NCBI RefSeq assembly: GCF_000179235.2
Contig: NZ_CP039373.1
Span: 248,032 to 312,031, forward strand
Origin: Synechococcus sp. CB0101
GTDB lineage: Bacteria > Cyanobacteriota > Cyanobacteriia > PCC-6307 > Cyanobiaceae
DNA length: 64,000 nucleotides
Direction: 5' to 3'
In this document: positions 1 to 9,851 of the stretch, one piece after another
Layout: every line of letters starts with the position of its first letter
How positions within the stretch are numbered: the first letter of the stretch is position 1
Program-made: the position numbers and the translations under genes
Notes under the pieces: model-generated
Seen by the model: only the letters and a program-made list of their open reading frames with translations
What the model was told of the DNA's origin: nothing
Database searches by the model: none

Positions 1-229
1 GTTGCGGGCGGAGGGGATTCCGCTGTTGGTGGGACCGTCGCGCAAGCGCTTTATCGGAGCGGTGCTCAACGAGCCACGGGCGAAGGCCCGGTTGTGGGGC
101 ACGGCAGCGGTGGTGGCGCAGTGCGTCTCAGCGGGTGTGGACGTGGTGCGTGTGCACGATGGCGGCCCGATCGTGCAGGTGGCGCGGATGGCGGATGCGC
201 TGTGGCGTTCAGGTCCCGTTAGCTGCTGA
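1..229 (+). CDS. folP: Dihydropteroate synthase, C-terminal part (cut by window edge)
   Basis: This is the last ~75 residues of dihydropteroate synthase, which joins p-aminobenzoate to the pterin pyrophosphate in cytoplasmic folate synthesis. The piece shows the GPSRKRFIG substrate-phosphate motif and the closing GVDVVRVHD strand; the RVHD end is typical of the family's last barrel strand. The frame is open to base 1, so the true start lies upstream of the window. The TGA at 227-229 overlaps by 11 bp the end of the opposite-strand GGDEF gene, so the two genes converge without room for a separate terminator. Confidence 0.9.
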   Translation, partial: LRAEGIPLLVGPSRKRFIGAVLNEPRAKARLWGTAAVVAQCVSAGVDVVRVHDGGPIVQVARMADALWRSGPVSC

Positions 230-2195
230 TCGGCGACGGCGCAGTCGCGATGCGCGGCTCCTCCATCTGTTTGGCGCGATACATGGCGGTATCGGCTGCT
301 TCCAGGAGGCCATCGGCATCGTCGGCGTGATCTGGCCAGCGCGCCACGCCGATGCTGGCGCTGATTCGGATGCCCTCGGGGAGTTCGGGCTGATCGTCGA
401 AGGGTTGTTGAAGCGCTTGGTTCAGCTTGCTGGCGATCAGTTGCAGTTGCTCCAGGGATGGTGCATCTGGAATCAACAGCACAAATTCATCCCCCCCTTG
501 ACGGCAGACGGTGTCGCTTTCACGCACACAGCTCTTCAATCGCTGGCCAACGGCCTGGAGCAGCACATCACCGGTTCCATGGCCATAGCGATCATTCACC
601 GGTTTGAATGCATCAAGATCGAGAAACAGAAGGCCAACCCCATGCCCCTGGCGTTTGGCCAACGCCAGGCTGAGATTCAACTCCTCAATTAAGAGAGCAC
701 GGTTGGCCAGGCCTGTGAGTGGATCATGGGTGGCCAGGTGACGCATTTGCTCCTGTTGGGTGTAGCGCTCACTCACATCACGCAAAAGTCCAACGAAATT
801 GGTGATCTGCTGCTGTGGATCTAAGACGGCTGTGATGGCGAGTTCATGGCGCATGATCTGGCCATTGCGATGGCGATTCCAGATTTCACCATTCCAATAC
901 CCCTTCTGGATAATGGCGCACCACATTTGCTCGTAAAAGCTACTTTCGTGGCGCCCGGAGCGCAGCAGATTTGTTTTTTGCCCCCGCGCCTCCAGTTCTG
1001 AATAGCCACTTAACTGGCTAAACGCTCCGTTCACTTGCAGGATCAAACCACTGGCATCGGTGACCACAATGCCAATGGGGCTGCTGTCGAACACCGTGCC
1101 CGCAAGAGCGCGTTCTTTGGACGCTTCAAGCTCTCGGGCCAGGGCTTGGCGCAGAGCTAAGTGGTTGTTTAACAACCCTTGGCTGATCAGGCCGGCCAGC
1201 GAACTGAGGCTGATCCCCAAGAAGGCCTGTAGCACGAGGCTTTGGGTCCAGCCGCTAGCACTGATCAATCGGTTGTCGAGCTGAATACCAATTTGCCAGG
1301 TTCGATTGGCAATCGTCACATCACGCCAGGTTGGGTGGGTGAGTCGATCACTGTTGGCTAGTTCAAGATTGTCAAATAGGAGATTGTCTGGGTTCTTGCG
1401 ATTGGTGTCATAGATCAAGACGCCCGCATCCTTTAACGCTGAGTGGCTCACGTTCGCCAGCGCCCCGTGGATCAGATCATCCATGCTTAGTGGTGAATAC
1501 GCCCATCCACGCAGCCTCCCGAAGCGTTCTTGGGGTGAGCTAAAGCTCACATTGGGATCTTTATAGATCGCTTGATACAGCAAGGCACCCACCTGGGGCC
1601 GTAGGGATGTTTCCTGCAGCAGTCGCACCGGTCCGCTCAGGGCTGGTTCGCCGTTGGATGCGGCCAGGTGCATCGCTTCACGGCGCGTGACCTGTGAATA
1701 CATGTCGAAGCCCAGCGCGCGTTGATTGCGCCAGTCGTTGGGCTCGAGATAGATGATTGCAGTGGTGAGTGCGCGAACACCCGGTGGTTTGATTTGAAAA
1801 TCGGGCAGGCCGTCGGCTCGAATGGTCTGCTCAAAGGCGGCGATGTTGTTATTCGGTACAACCGCGGCGAAGCCCACACCCTGAATGCCCTTGAGGGTGT
1901 TCCCTCCGCGGCTCAGGGTTTGATAGAAGGCCGAGAATTCCCTTCGGCTCACTTCACTGGAGGCGTTAAACAGCCCCACCACAGAATCGAGAACGGCGCT
2001 GTTGGTTTGCAGGCGCGTGCTGATGGCCTGCGTAATCTGACGGCCCAGTTCCAGCTCCAGGCGTTCGTGTTCCAGCTGATTCGCCTTGAGACAGCTCGAG
2101 CACCACAGCGTCGTTGCGAGCAGTCCAGAGCCCAGCACGAGCCAGGGCAGCGCCTTCAGGTTGAAGATCCTGCTGGAGAAGACGGGCACTCGCAT
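219..2195 (-). CDS. Membrane diguanylate cyclase (CHASE-PAS-GGDEF)
   Basis: Predicted to make cyclic di-GMP from two GTP at the inner membrane in response to an external ligand. Layout of the 658 residues: a first membrane segment at about 16-34, a periplasmic CHASE-type sensor at about 50-305, a second membrane segment at about 318-338, a PAS domain at about 362-475 and a GGDEF domain from about 485. The active-site GGDEF at 567-571 is intact. An RESD motif lies exactly five residues before it, which is the RxxD inhibitory I-site, so product feedback is likely. It follows the cellulose-synthase-like gene by 64 bp on the same strand. That gene has a c-di-GMP-binding PilZ domain, so this enzyme probably supplies its activator. 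The ligand of the CHASE domain is unknown. Confidence 0.88.
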   Translation of the reverse strand: MRVPVFSSRIFNLKALPWLVLGSGLLATTLWCSSCLKANQLEHERLELELGRQITQAISTRLQTNSAVLDSVVGLFNASSEVSRREFSAFYQTLSRGGNTLKGIQGVGFAAVVPNNNIAAFEQTIRADGLPDFQIKPPGVRALTTAIIYLEPNDWRNQRALGFDMYSQVTRREAMHLAASNGEPALSGPVRLLQETSLRPQVGALLYQAIYKDPNVSFSSPQERFGRLRGWAYSPLSMDDLIHGALANVSHSALKDAGVLIYDTNRKNPDNLLFDNLELANSDRLTHPTWRDVTIANRTWQIGIQLDNRLISASGWTQSLVLQAFLGISLSSLAGLISQGLLNNHLALRQALARELEASKERALAGTVFDSSPIGIVVTDASGLILQVNGAFSQLSGYSELEARGQKTNLLRSGRHESSFYEQMWCAIIQKGYWNGEIWNRHRNGQIMRHELAITAVLDPQQQITNFVGLLRDVSERYTQQEQMRHLATHDPLTGLANRALLIEELNLSLALAKRQGHGVGLLFLDLDAFKPVNDRYGHGTGDVLLQAVGQRLKSCVRESDTVCRQGGDEFVLLIPDAPSLEQLQLIASKLNQALQQPFDDQPELPEGIRISASIGVARWPDHADDADGLLEAADTAMYRAKQMEEPRIATAPSPISS

Positions 2196-2259
2196 GTCAG
2201 GAACCAGCGCCTCGTCTCAATCTAGGACTGTTCCACAGATTTGCCCACAGCTTCATGGC

Positions 2260-4227
2260 CTATCCGACCACATCTCGCCAGAGTTGTTCGAAGGTGCGTC
2301 TGAGCTGAACCCTCTGCGGTTGCTCGGCTGATTCAAATTCACCACTGAATGCATAGCCAATCAGCCCTTTTTGCTGTTCCAGGTTGAGTTCTGCAAATCT
2401 CATCACCCAGTCGTTGCGGTGGTTGCGCCAGAGGGCCTGCACTGGCACTTGGAGCCCATTGGCGAGTTCAAGGCGGGTGCAGTCTTCCCGTTCCCGAGAT
2501 GGGCCTGAATCGGCTGTGAAGCGCGCTCCACTCATGGAGAGATCGTCGAGGAGGCCTTCAATGATGGTTCCTGTTTCGGTGATCATTCGAGCAGGTTGTT
2601 GCACGTTGATGCGATGTTCTTGTCTCGGCTGCGGCCGCTCTTGAGACATCAACACGCACATCACCAGCAGGCTGACATTGATCGCACACCAGATCACTCC
2701 ATACAACGCCAGTTGCCAACCCACGCTGTTGGGTGCGCTGCTGAGGTCGAGAATGATCTGAAGCAGCACAACGATATTCAAGCCCAGCAGCGCGCAGCTG
2801 GGCAGAAAGGTTTGTTTGAAGAGAGCCTGTGTGAGATCCGAGTTGGCTGTGCCTTTGGGTGTCACGCTGAAGCCTTTGCTGTAGGGCCTCACCAACGACT
2901 GCAGCAGTTCTGGTAATAGGGCGAAGGCGCTGAACAGGCTCATCGCTTCGGTGAAGATCGGTAGGTAGAACGGCCGCATCAAGATGAACATGCAGCTGCT
3001 GACAGCCAGGATGAATGGCAGCTGGAAATCGAGAATTTCTTGCCCCTCGGTTGCTGGTAATGGCCCCACGCCCGTCATGAAAAAGATCAAGGGGATGAGC
3101 TGGAAAAAGATGCGCGATCCGTGCTGGATCATCCAGTAGAAGGGGAAAATGAGGATTTTGGTGATGAGGCTTAAGCCTTTTTCCTGGGCAATGATGTAAC
3201 CCACTTGGATATTGCCGCGCCCCCAGCGCTTGCGCTGCACAAAGAACGATTCCATGCTCTCCGCAGCCAGTCCCATGGTTGTGGCTTCCCGTAGATAAAT
3301 GGTTTTCCAGCCGCGCTTCACAAACGACACGGTTAAGAGGATGTCTTCTGTGATCGATGTGGTGGGAAAACCTCCGACAGCTCTCAGCGCTGCATTGCGA
3401 TGCATGCAACAGCTGCCGCAGCAGAAGGCCGCACCAACGGCATCGCGCCCCGGCATGATGATCTGGAAGAAGAAGGCCTGTTCACAACCCCAACTCCCGC
3501 TGATGTTCAAATTGTGTTGAATCGCATCGGGGTTGTAGAAGTTCTGCGGTGTTTGAACCGTGGCAATCGCAGGATCGTCGAAAAAACCAGCAAGGCGCCA
3601 CAGGCAGTTTTGATACGGGATGAAATCGGCATCGAGCAGCAGATTGAGGTCTCCATCGATGATGTTCAGCGCGTGGTTGATGTTGCCTGCTTTGGCGCCC
3701 TTACGATCCGATCGGATGATGTGGTGAGCCCCCACCTGCTCGCAACACTGCTGCAGCCAGGGCCTCTGGCCGTCATCCAGCACGTAGACCTTGAAGCGGG
3801 GATAGTCGAGTTGCAGTGCCGCCAGGATGGTTTTGGTCACCACCTCGGGGCCTTCGTTGTAGGTCGGGATCAGCACATCCACGCTGGGAATGGCGTCCTC
3901 TCCCTCGCGCGCATAGCGCTCGCGTAGGCGTTGTTCGGCCGCGTCTGCCTCGGCGCGTCGGTCGGTCAGCCAGGTGATCGTGACCAGAAACTGCACGTAT
4001 TCCAGGATCGCCAACATCTCCACCACCAGAACGGCGGCCATCCACCAACCCTCAGGGCTGGTGAAGAAAGAGCCGAATGGGAAATTGCCAATTCTCCAGT
4101 TCACATAGCGACCTGTGAACAAAGCGATCACCAGCACGAGCAGCACCCGCCGCTTGTTGCCTGCAGGCAGCAACAGCCCAAGGGCAGTGGGAATGGCGAG
4201 AGCTAGAAACGCGATCTCCAGACCCAT
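2260..4227 (-). CDS. Cellulose-synthase-like family 2 glycosyltransferase with PilZ domain
   Basis: Processive inner-membrane glycosyltransferase of the BcsA family that polymerises a beta-glucan (cellulose or a similar glycan) from a UDP-sugar and threads it through the membrane. All catalytic landmarks are present in the 655 residues: DDG at 151-153, DAD at 199-201, TED at 293-295 and QRKRW at 331-335. The FSVTPKG gating loop is at 453-459. Membrane helices flank the catalytic domain. The C-terminus is a PilZ domain with RQEHR at 535-539 and DLSMSGARF at 562-570, the two c-di-GMP-binding signatures. No bcsB, bcsC or bcsZ lies next to it; the upstream partner is a HlyD-like gene ending 5 bp before the start. 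Cyanobacterial XcsA-type systems use a HlyD/TolC route, so this is probably that type. The exact glycan cannot be read from sequence. Confidence 0.88.
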   Translation of the reverse strand: MGLEIAFLALAIPTALGLLLPAGNKRRVLLVLVIALFTGRYVNWRIGNFPFGSFFTSPEGWWMAAVLVVEMLAILEYVQFLVTITWLTDRRAEADAAEQRLRERYAREGEDAIPSVDVLIPTYNEGPEVVTKTILAALQLDYPRFKVYVLDDGQRPWLQQCCEQVGAHHIIRSDRKGAKAGNINHALNIIDGDLNLLLDADFIPYQNCLWRLAGFFDDPAIATVQTPQNFYNPDAIQHNLNISGSWGCEQAFFFQIIMPGRDAVGAAFCCGSCCMHRNAALRAVGGFPTTSITEDILLTVSFVKRGWKTIYLREATTMGLAAESMESFFVQRKRWGRGNIQVGYIIAQEKGLSLITKILIFPFYWMIQHGSRIFFQLIPLIFFMTGVGPLPATEGQEILDFQLPFILAVSSCMFILMRPFYLPIFTEAMSLFSAFALLPELLQSLVRPYSKGFSVTPKGTANSDLTQALFKQTFLPSCALLGLNIVVLLQIILDLSSAPNSVGWQLALYGVIWCAINVSLLVMCVLMSQERPQPRQEHRINVQQPARMITETGTIIEGLLDDLSMSGARFTADSGPSREREDCTRLELANGLQVPVQALWRNHRNDWVMRFAELNLEQQKGLIGYAFSGEFESAEQPQRVQLRRTFEQLWRDVVG

Positions 4228-4232
4228 GCGAA

Positions 4233-5381
4233 TCAGAGATCAACGCGGACCCGTTCCCCTAGCCGGCATTGCTGAGCCTTCAGGTCGTTGGGGTTGAGCT
4301 CGATCAGCACCCGACTGCGATCGGCGTGGGCGGGCCTGAACTTTGCGGCGCCAATGCTCTCGAGTCCGCTCAGGCTTTGCTCACCCCGGAGGCTCACAAT
4401 TTGGCCTGTGCTTCTTCGGCCGCTGAGCGGCCATTCAATTCGTACATCTTGTCCGAGCCGGAGATCTTTGAGTTTGCTTGCCTCAAATAACGCTTCCACC
4501 CGCATCTTGTTGCAGTTCACCGCCGTGAGCAATAGGTTGCCGTCATTCACTTCATCGCCCACGCTGGTCCGGCTCGTGAGAATCATTCCGGGGAACTGGG
4601 GCCTGTAGACGAAGGTTGATCGTTTCTGCGCTGCGGCAACCTCTTGCTGCAGTTGGTCGCGTTGATCCAGCAGTTCTTTACGACGGCTGGCCAGGCGATT
4701 CAACTCCACTTCCATGATTTCCATCCGGCGAGCGGATCGCCATGGAGTATCCATCAGCGTGTTGATTCCTGCGTTGGCTGATTGGAGCTCCAGTCTGAGA
4801 TTCTCCAGATCCTGGCGCTGATTGCCAACGCGCTGGGCCAGGCTGGTGGCCATGGTTTCGGAGCCGATCAGGGTGTCTTCATCCATGGCACCGGTCTTCA
4901 CCAGATCTCGATAGCGATTGGCCTGGCTCGCATACCGTCGCTGCTGAGCCTCGAGGTCTTGAAGTGTGCGTTCGGCCCGATCCACCTCGCTTTCAAGCCG
5001 AGCCACATTGATCTGCTTATAGCGTTGCAGTTCCTGAGTAACTGCATTGAGCTCCGCTTCGGTTTGGCGAAGTTTGAGCGTTGTACTGGCGAGCTTGGAG
5101 GCGTCGTTCCGGCTTGCCTGGATATCGAGCAGCATTTCACCCGCGCTGAATTGCTCGCCCGCCGTGAGGTTTTGCTGTTTAACAACGCCTTGAATTGGGC
5201 TATAAACACTCACAACATCGGCCGTTGTATAGGCCTCAATGGAGCGTTTCCGGAGCAGCACGGAGCCACCCGTGATCACAATCAAACCGGCGAGCCCACC
5301 ACCCGCCAACCGCCGCCACTGCTTCTCAGGAAGCTTGGCACTCACTCCTTCAATCCAGCCCTTCAGAGCTGTTGTTTCCAC
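4233..5381 (-). CDS. HlyD-family membrane fusion (periplasmic adaptor) protein
   Basis: Periplasmic adaptor that would link an inner-membrane exporter to an outer-membrane TolC-like channel. The 382 residues show one N-terminal membrane segment at about 27-44, a lipoyl-like half domain at about 60-90 (VYSPIQGVVKQQNLTAGE), a long helical coiled coil rich in Gln, Arg, Glu and Leu at about 95-265, a second lipoyl half, and a beta-barrel with VEALFEASKLKDLRLGQDVRIEWP. It is first in an operon with the cellulose-synthase-like gene and the diguanylate cyclase. This suggests that it carries the polysaccharide across the periplasm in place of BcsB/BcsC. No ABC or RND pump lies nearby. Confidence 0.85.
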   Translation of the reverse strand: METTALKGWIEGVSAKLPEKQWRRLAGGGLAGLIVITGGSVLLRKRSIEAYTTADVVSVYSPIQGVVKQQNLTAGEQFSAGEMLLDIQASRNDASKLASTTLKLRQTEAELNAVTQELQRYKQINVARLESEVDRAERTLQDLEAQQRRYASQANRYRDLVKTGAMDEDTLIGSETMATSLAQRVGNQRQDLENLRLELQSANAGINTLMDTPWRSARRMEIMEVELNRLASRRKELLDQRDQLQQEVAAAQKRSTFVYRPQFPGMILTSRTSVGDEVNDGNLLLTAVNCNKMRVEALFEASKLKDLRLGQDVRIEWPLSGRRSTGQIVSLRGEQSLSGLESIGAAKFRPAHADRSRVLIELNPNDLKAQQCRLGERVRVDL

Positions 5382-5455
5382 GCCAGCAGTATTTCGCCTG
5401 TGTAGCTAAGCGTGTTTTTGCTGCAGAGTGCAGCTTTGAAACAATTGGTCTCGGG

Positions 5456-5713
5456 CTACAGCGTTGCCGCCCCAAGGCTGGTGAGCACGCGCTTCCAGTA
5501 AGGCGTGGTGTACCAGTCGTTGAGTTGTTCATCCGTCAGGGTGAGCGTCATCAGCGCTTCCATCCGCAGCAGATCGGCCATGCTGAGTTGGAGCTGCAGC
5601 TTGGCGGCGAAGGCGATCACCTCATCTGGGCTACTGCAACGCGAAAGCTCCTGCTGAAGAAGGGTGTCGTCCTTCAGCAGGAGCTTGAGGCGCATGGCTT
5701 GGGCGGATGTCAT
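5456..5713 (-). CDS. Nif11-like small protein downstream of chlH
   Basis: An 85-residue protein starting at the ATG 5711-5713, 13 bp after the chlH stop, so it is probably co-transcribed with chlH. The pattern KDDTLLQQELSRCSSPDEVI followed by an Ala-rich helix and SMADLL matches the Nif11-like domain seen in nitrogen-fixation regions and in leader peptides of nitrile-hydratase-type RiPPs. There is no Gly-Gly or Gly-Ala cleavage site followed by a Cys/Ser/Thr-rich core; the protein ends with a helical stretch and SLGAATL. It therefore looks like a stand-alone domain rather than a RiPP precursor. Function unknown; the link to chlorophyll synthesis is by position only. Confidence 0.65.
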   Translation of the reverse strand: MTSAQAMRLKLLLKDDTLLQQELSRCSSPDEVIAFAAKLQLQLSMADLLRMEALMTLTLTDEQLNDWYTTPYWKRVLTSLGAATL

Positions 5714-5726
5714 GCGCCTGGGGGAT

Positions 5727-8700
5727 TCAGTTGGCGACGCCCTCGATCCGGTCTTCGATCTCCTGGTAGATCTCCTGCAGTTGCTGAATGTTCTCATCGG
5801 AGGTTTCCCAGTAACCGCGGCCATTCACCTCGAGCAGCGTGCCCACAATGCGGCGGAAGCTGTGGGGGTTCAGCTCCATCAACCGCTTTCGCATCTCTGG
5901 GTCGTTGATGAAGGTTTCGTTGGCTTCTTCGTACACGAAGTTGTCAACGGCGCCGCTGGTGGCGCTCCAACCCAGGGTGAAGTTGAGGCGCTTGGCCACT
6001 TCACGCACACCCTCGTAGCCCGAGTTGAGCATGCCCTCGTACCACTTGGGATTGAGCAGCTTCGTGCGGGAATCCAGGCGGATGGTTTCGCTCAGAGAGC
6101 GCACCTGGGCATTGGCGGTGGTGGTATCGGCGATGTAGCTCGCCGGTGCCTTGCCGTCGTCGCGCAGGCCCTGGATCAGCTTGGTGGGATCGCTGTCGAA
6201 GTAGTGGCTCACATCGGTGAGTGAGATCTCGGCTGAATCCAGGTTCTGGAAGGTCACATCGGCGGTCTTCATCACCGATTCGAACACCTCGCGTTTCTGG
6301 TTCATCTCGCCGGGGTTATCGGCGTTGAACGCGAAGGTCTTGCGGGAGAGATACATCTCCTGCAGTTCGTTCTCCTCTTCCCAGGTGCTGTTCTCCACCG
6401 CAAGGTTCACGTTGGAGCTGTAGCTGCCGCTGGCGTTCGAGAACACCCGTGTAGCGGCGTCACGCAAGGAGATGCCTTCCTTCTCCGCTTGCTCCTGGGA
6501 GTGCTTGCGCACGAAGTTCATCTCCAGGGGCTCATCGGCCTCGGCGGCCATCTTCACGCCCTGATCGATCAGGGCCATCTGGTTGATGAACAGGTCGCGG
6601 AACACGCCGCTGCAGTTCACCACCACGTCGATGCGAGGACGACCCAGTTCTTCCAGGGAGATCAGCTCCAGCTTGTTCACCCGGCCCAGGGAATCGGGTA
6701 CCGGCTTGACGCCGATGAACCAGAGGATCTGCGCGAGCGACTCGCCGTAGGTCTTGATGTTGTCGGTGCCCCAGAGCACACAGGCGATGGTTTCAGGCCA
6801 GGTGCCCTGCTCCTGTTTCTGCCGCTCGATCAGTTTGTCGACCACGCCCTTGGCCGCCGCGATGGCGGCTTTGGTGGGGATCGCCTGGGGATCAAGGGCG
6901 TGCAGGTTCTTGCCGCTGGGCAGCACACCGGGGTTGCGGATCGGGTCGCCGCCGGGGCCCGGCAGCACGTATTCACCATCGAGTGCCCGCAGCAGGCTCT
7001 GCATTTCCAGATCCGCGCACACCTGCTCGAGGCAGAACTGCAGGTAGCCGAACAGTTTGTCGAGCTCGGCCTGGTCCACATCCGGGAAACCGGCGCTACG
7101 GCAGGCACTCAGCCAGGGGCTGGGCAGCTTGAAGCCGAACTGCTCCAGCAGGTTGAAGAACCAGGCGAAGTTGCGGCGTAGGGTGACGCGCCCATCGCTG
7201 CCGGTCACGGCCTGCACCATGGCCCCCACGGCGGCCCGGGATGTCTCGGTAATGACGCGGTTGAGCTCCACATCGGCGAGCACACCGTCGTCATTGCCGG
7301 CATAGATGTCGGTGATGGTGCGGCCTTTGCTCTCGGCCAGCAGGGCCGGCAGGGAACGGATGCCGTCTTCCTCGCGCTCCAGGGCGGCGATGTTCACCAG
7401 CGTGGCGATCGCTTCCTCGGCGGTGGGGGGTTTGCCGATGGTGTGCAGGCCGCAGGGCAGCAGCCGGCTTTCGATCTCCATCAGCTGGCGGTACACCGCG
7501 CCGATCACGGCGTCGCGTGCATCGAGATCCAGCTCGGAGGCATCCACCTCCGGCAACTGCACGTCTTTGTCGAGGTTGCACTGGCGGGCCGTTTCCACCA
7601 CCGCATTCACGATCTGAATGCCGCGGGAGCTCTCACGCAGCTGCTGGTAGGAGCCCACCAGCTCGCCCAGCTCCTTCAGACCCTTGTAGAGACCAGCATT
7701 TTCAGCGGGCGGGGTGAGGTAGGAGATGGTTTCGGCATAGCCGCGCCGCTTGGCGATCGTGGCTTCCGAGGGGTTGTTGGCGGCGTAGTAGTAGAGGTTG
7801 GGCAGTGCGCCGATCAGTGAATCGGGGTAGCAGGTTTCGCTCATGCCCATCTGCTTGCCGGGCATGAACTCCAGCGAGCCATGGGTGCCGAAGTGAAGCA
7901 CCGCGTCGGCACCCCACACCTTCTCGAGGTAGGTGTAGTAGGCCGCGAAGCCGTGGTGCGGGCTGGCGCTGCGGGAGTAGAGCAGGCGCATCGGGTCGCC
8001 TTCGTAGCCGAAGGTGGGCTGCACGCCAACGAACACGTTGCCGAAGTGGCGGCCGAAGATCAGCAGGTTGGTGCCATCGGTGTTGAGGGTGCCGGGGGGT
8101 TTGCCCCAGTTCTCCTCCAGTCGCTCCGAATAGGGCGTGAGGCGTTCGTACTCCTCCACGCTCATGCGGTGGGCAATCGCCAGCTCCGGTGCACCTTCAA
8201 GCGCCTCGGGGTCCTGGAGCACCGCCTCCATCAGCGCCTTGGGCGTTGCGGGCAGATCGTTCACCTCGTAGCCCTTGGCGCGCATCTCCTCGAGCACCCG
8301 GTAGATCGAACCGAAAACGTCGAGGTAGGCCGCGGTGCCCACGTTGCCCTTGTCGGGCGGGAAGCTGAACACGGTGATCGCCAGCTTCTTCTCGCTGCGG
8401 GGCTTGACCCGCAATGAGGCCCAGCGGATGGCGCGCTCGGCGATGGCATCCACCCGGTCTTGAAGGGTGTGGGCCTTGCCGGTGGCATCGTCGCGGCCGC
8501 TCAGCACGATCGGTTCGATCGCACCATCGAGTTCGGGGATGGCGATTTGCAGGGCCACCTGCACCGGGTGCAGACCGAGATCGCTCTCCTCCCACTCCTG
8601 GGTGGTTTGGAACACCAGAGGCAGCGCCACCATGTAGGGGCGATTGAGCTTCTTCAGCACCTCGATCGCCTTGGGGTGGTCCTGGCGGGCAGGGCCGCCC

Positions 8701-9728
8701 ACCAGGGCGAAGCCCGTGAGCGACACCACGCCGTCCACCAGGGGCACGTCGGGGTTGATCGGGTCGTAGAAGAAGGCATTCACCGGCTTGGTGAAGTCGA
8801 GCCCGCCGCAGAACACCGGAATCACGGTGGCACCGCGATACTCCATTTCCTGGATTACGGCCACATAGTGGGCTTCATCGCCGGTGACGATGTGGCTGCG
8901 CTGCAGCACCAGGCCGATCACCGGGCCTTTGCGGGCTTTCTCTGAAAGATCTTTGCGGCTGGCGTTCCAGTTCAGGTATTCCTTCAGGTCCTCGAACATC
9001 GAGGGGGCCAGGGGGTGCCAGATGCCCAGATCGGGGAACACTTCCGGATCGGCCACCTGGAGCTCGGGCCGATCAGCTGCGGTGCGGGGGAACACGTATT
9101 TGTCCGCCAGCATCAGCAGGAAGTTCCGGAGGTTGTCCGGCGTGCCGCCCAGCCAGTACTGGAAGCTGAGCATGAAGGAGCGGGCGTCCTGCGCCTTCTC
9201 CACCGGCAGGTATTTGAGAACGGTGGGCAGCGTGTTGAGCAGCTTCAACATCGCGTCCTGGAAGCCGGCGCCGCCGGCCTCCTTCCGCTTCTTCATGAAG
9301 CCGGCAATGGCGCTCTTGCTCTGACCCAGCTGGGCCATCGAGAACGTGCCCAGCTTGTTGAGACGCATCACCTCCGGCATGGAGGGGAACACCACGGCGG
9401 CTTTGAGGCGATCGCGGTGGGGTGCCACGGCATCCACCACTTTCTGAGCCAGGTCTTCGATGAAGATCAGCGAGGCGATGAACACATCGGCCTCCGCCAC
9501 ATCGGCGCAGAAATCGGCGTAGTTCTGCGGGTCGCGCAGCTCCTCGATTAGGTAACCGCTCAGATCGATCGCCAGCGGACCGTTCTGATCGTTGAGGGAG
9601 GTGGCGGCCTGCGTGAGGGCGTTTTGATACTGAGGTTCCAGCACCACATACACGGCCTTCATCACCGCCCGGCCGTTCACCTCACCGGGGCTGACGCGGC
9701 GGGAGGCGGAGCGGACCTGCGTGAACAT
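5727..9728 (-). CDS. chlH: Magnesium chelatase subunit H
   Basis: The large porphyrin-binding subunit of magnesium chelatase. With ChlI and ChlD it inserts Mg2+ into protoporphyrin IX using ATP, the first committed step of chlorophyll synthesis. At 1333 residues it has the normal full length for ChlH. It shows the family's long central block, including [16 protein letters not shown] with the conserved His and Glu near the active site. I chose the ATG at 9726-9728 ([11 protein letters not shown]) because it matches the usual family start; an in-frame ATG lies six codons upstream. It is divergent from dapB across 123 bp and is followed by the Nif11-like gene. No chlI or chlD is in the window. 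Confidence 0.97.
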   Translation of the reverse strand: MFTQVRSASRRVSPGEVNGRAVMKAVYVVLEPQYQNALTQAATSLNDQNGPLAIDLSGYLIEELRDPQNYADFCADVAEADVFIASLIFIEDLAQKVVDAVAPHRDRLKAAVVFPSMPEVMRLNKLGTFSMAQLGQSKSAIAGFMKKRKEAGGAGFQDAMLKLLNTLPTVLKYLPVEKAQDARSFMLSFQYWLGGTPDNLRNFLLMLADKYVFPRTAADRPELQVADPEVFPDLGIWHPLAPSMFEDLKEYLNWNASRKDLSEKARKGPVIGLVLQRSHIVTGDEAHYVAVIQEMEYRGATVIPVFCGGLDFTKPVNAFFYDPINPDVPLVDGVVSLTGFALVGGPARQDHPKAIEVLKKLNRPYMVALPLVFQTTQEWEESDLGLHPVQVALQIAIPELDGAIEPIVLSGRDDATGKAHTLQDRVDAIAERAIRWASLRVKPRSEKKLAITVFSFPPDKGNVGTAAYLDVFGSIYRVLEEMRAKGYEVNDLPATPKALMEAVLQDPEALEGAPELAIAHRMSVEEYERLTPYSERLEENWGKPPGTLNTDGTNLLIFGRHFGNVFVGVQPTFGYEGDPMRLLYSRSASPHHGFAAYYTYLEKVWGADAVLHFGTHGSLEFMPGKQMGMSETCYPDSLIGALPNLYYYAANNPSEATIAKRRGYAETISYLTPPAENAGLYKGLKELGELVGSYQQLRESSRGIQIVNAVVETARQCNLDKDVQLPEVDASELDLDARDAVIGAVYRQLMEIESRLLPCGLHTIGKPPTAEEAIATLVNIAALEREEDGIRSLPALLAESKGRTITDIYAGNDDGVLADVELNRVITETSRAAVGAMVQAVTGSDGRVTLRRNFAWFFNLLEQFGFKLPSPWLSACRSAGFPDVDQAELDKLFGYLQFCLEQVCADLEMQSLLRALDGEYVLPGPGGDPIRNPGVLPSGKNLHALDPQAIPTKAAIAAAKGVVDKLIERQKQEQGTWPETIACVLWGTDNIKTYGESLAQILWFIGVKPVPDSLGRVNKLELISLEELGRPRIDVVVNCSGVFRDLFINQMALIDQGVKMAAEADEPLEMNFVRKHSQEQAEKEGISLRDAATRVFSNASGSYSSNVNLAVENSTWEEENELQEMYLSRKTFAFNADNPGEMNQKREVFESVMKTADVTFQNLDSAEISLTDVSHYFDSDPTKLIQGLRDDGKAPASYIADTTTANAQVRSLSETIRLDSRTKLLNPKWYEGMLNSGYEGVREVAKRLNFTLGWSATSGAVDNFVYEEANETFINDPEMRKRLMELNPHSFRRIVGTLLEVNGRGYWETSDENIQQLQEIYQEIEDRIEGVAN

Positions 9729-9792
9729 GCGCGCTGGATTGAGCAATGTGAAGGAGCCTACGTAGGCCGAGGCACCGCCGCGAGCGCTGATT

Positions 9793-9812
9793 CCAAGCTG
9801 TTACAGGCTTGG
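9793..9812. promoter_or_regulatory. Inverted repeat between divergent chlH and dapB
   Basis: CCAAGC and GCTTGG form six-base arms around TGTTACAG, and the centre CTGT-T-ACAG is itself palindromic. The site lies 39 bp before the dapB start and 64 bp before the chlH start. It could be an operator for either gene or a hairpin in a 5' leader. No assigned regulator; the call rests only on symmetry and position. Confidence 0.25.
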
Positions 9813-9851
9813 AGCGGGGCACCCATAGGCTCGGCCCGTTGCCTTAACGCC

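Noticed and set aside
5412-5435. Hairpin GCTGCA/TGCAGC in the HlyD upstream gap
   Set aside because: The adjacent T run is on the wrong side for a minus-strand terminator, and the stem is short.
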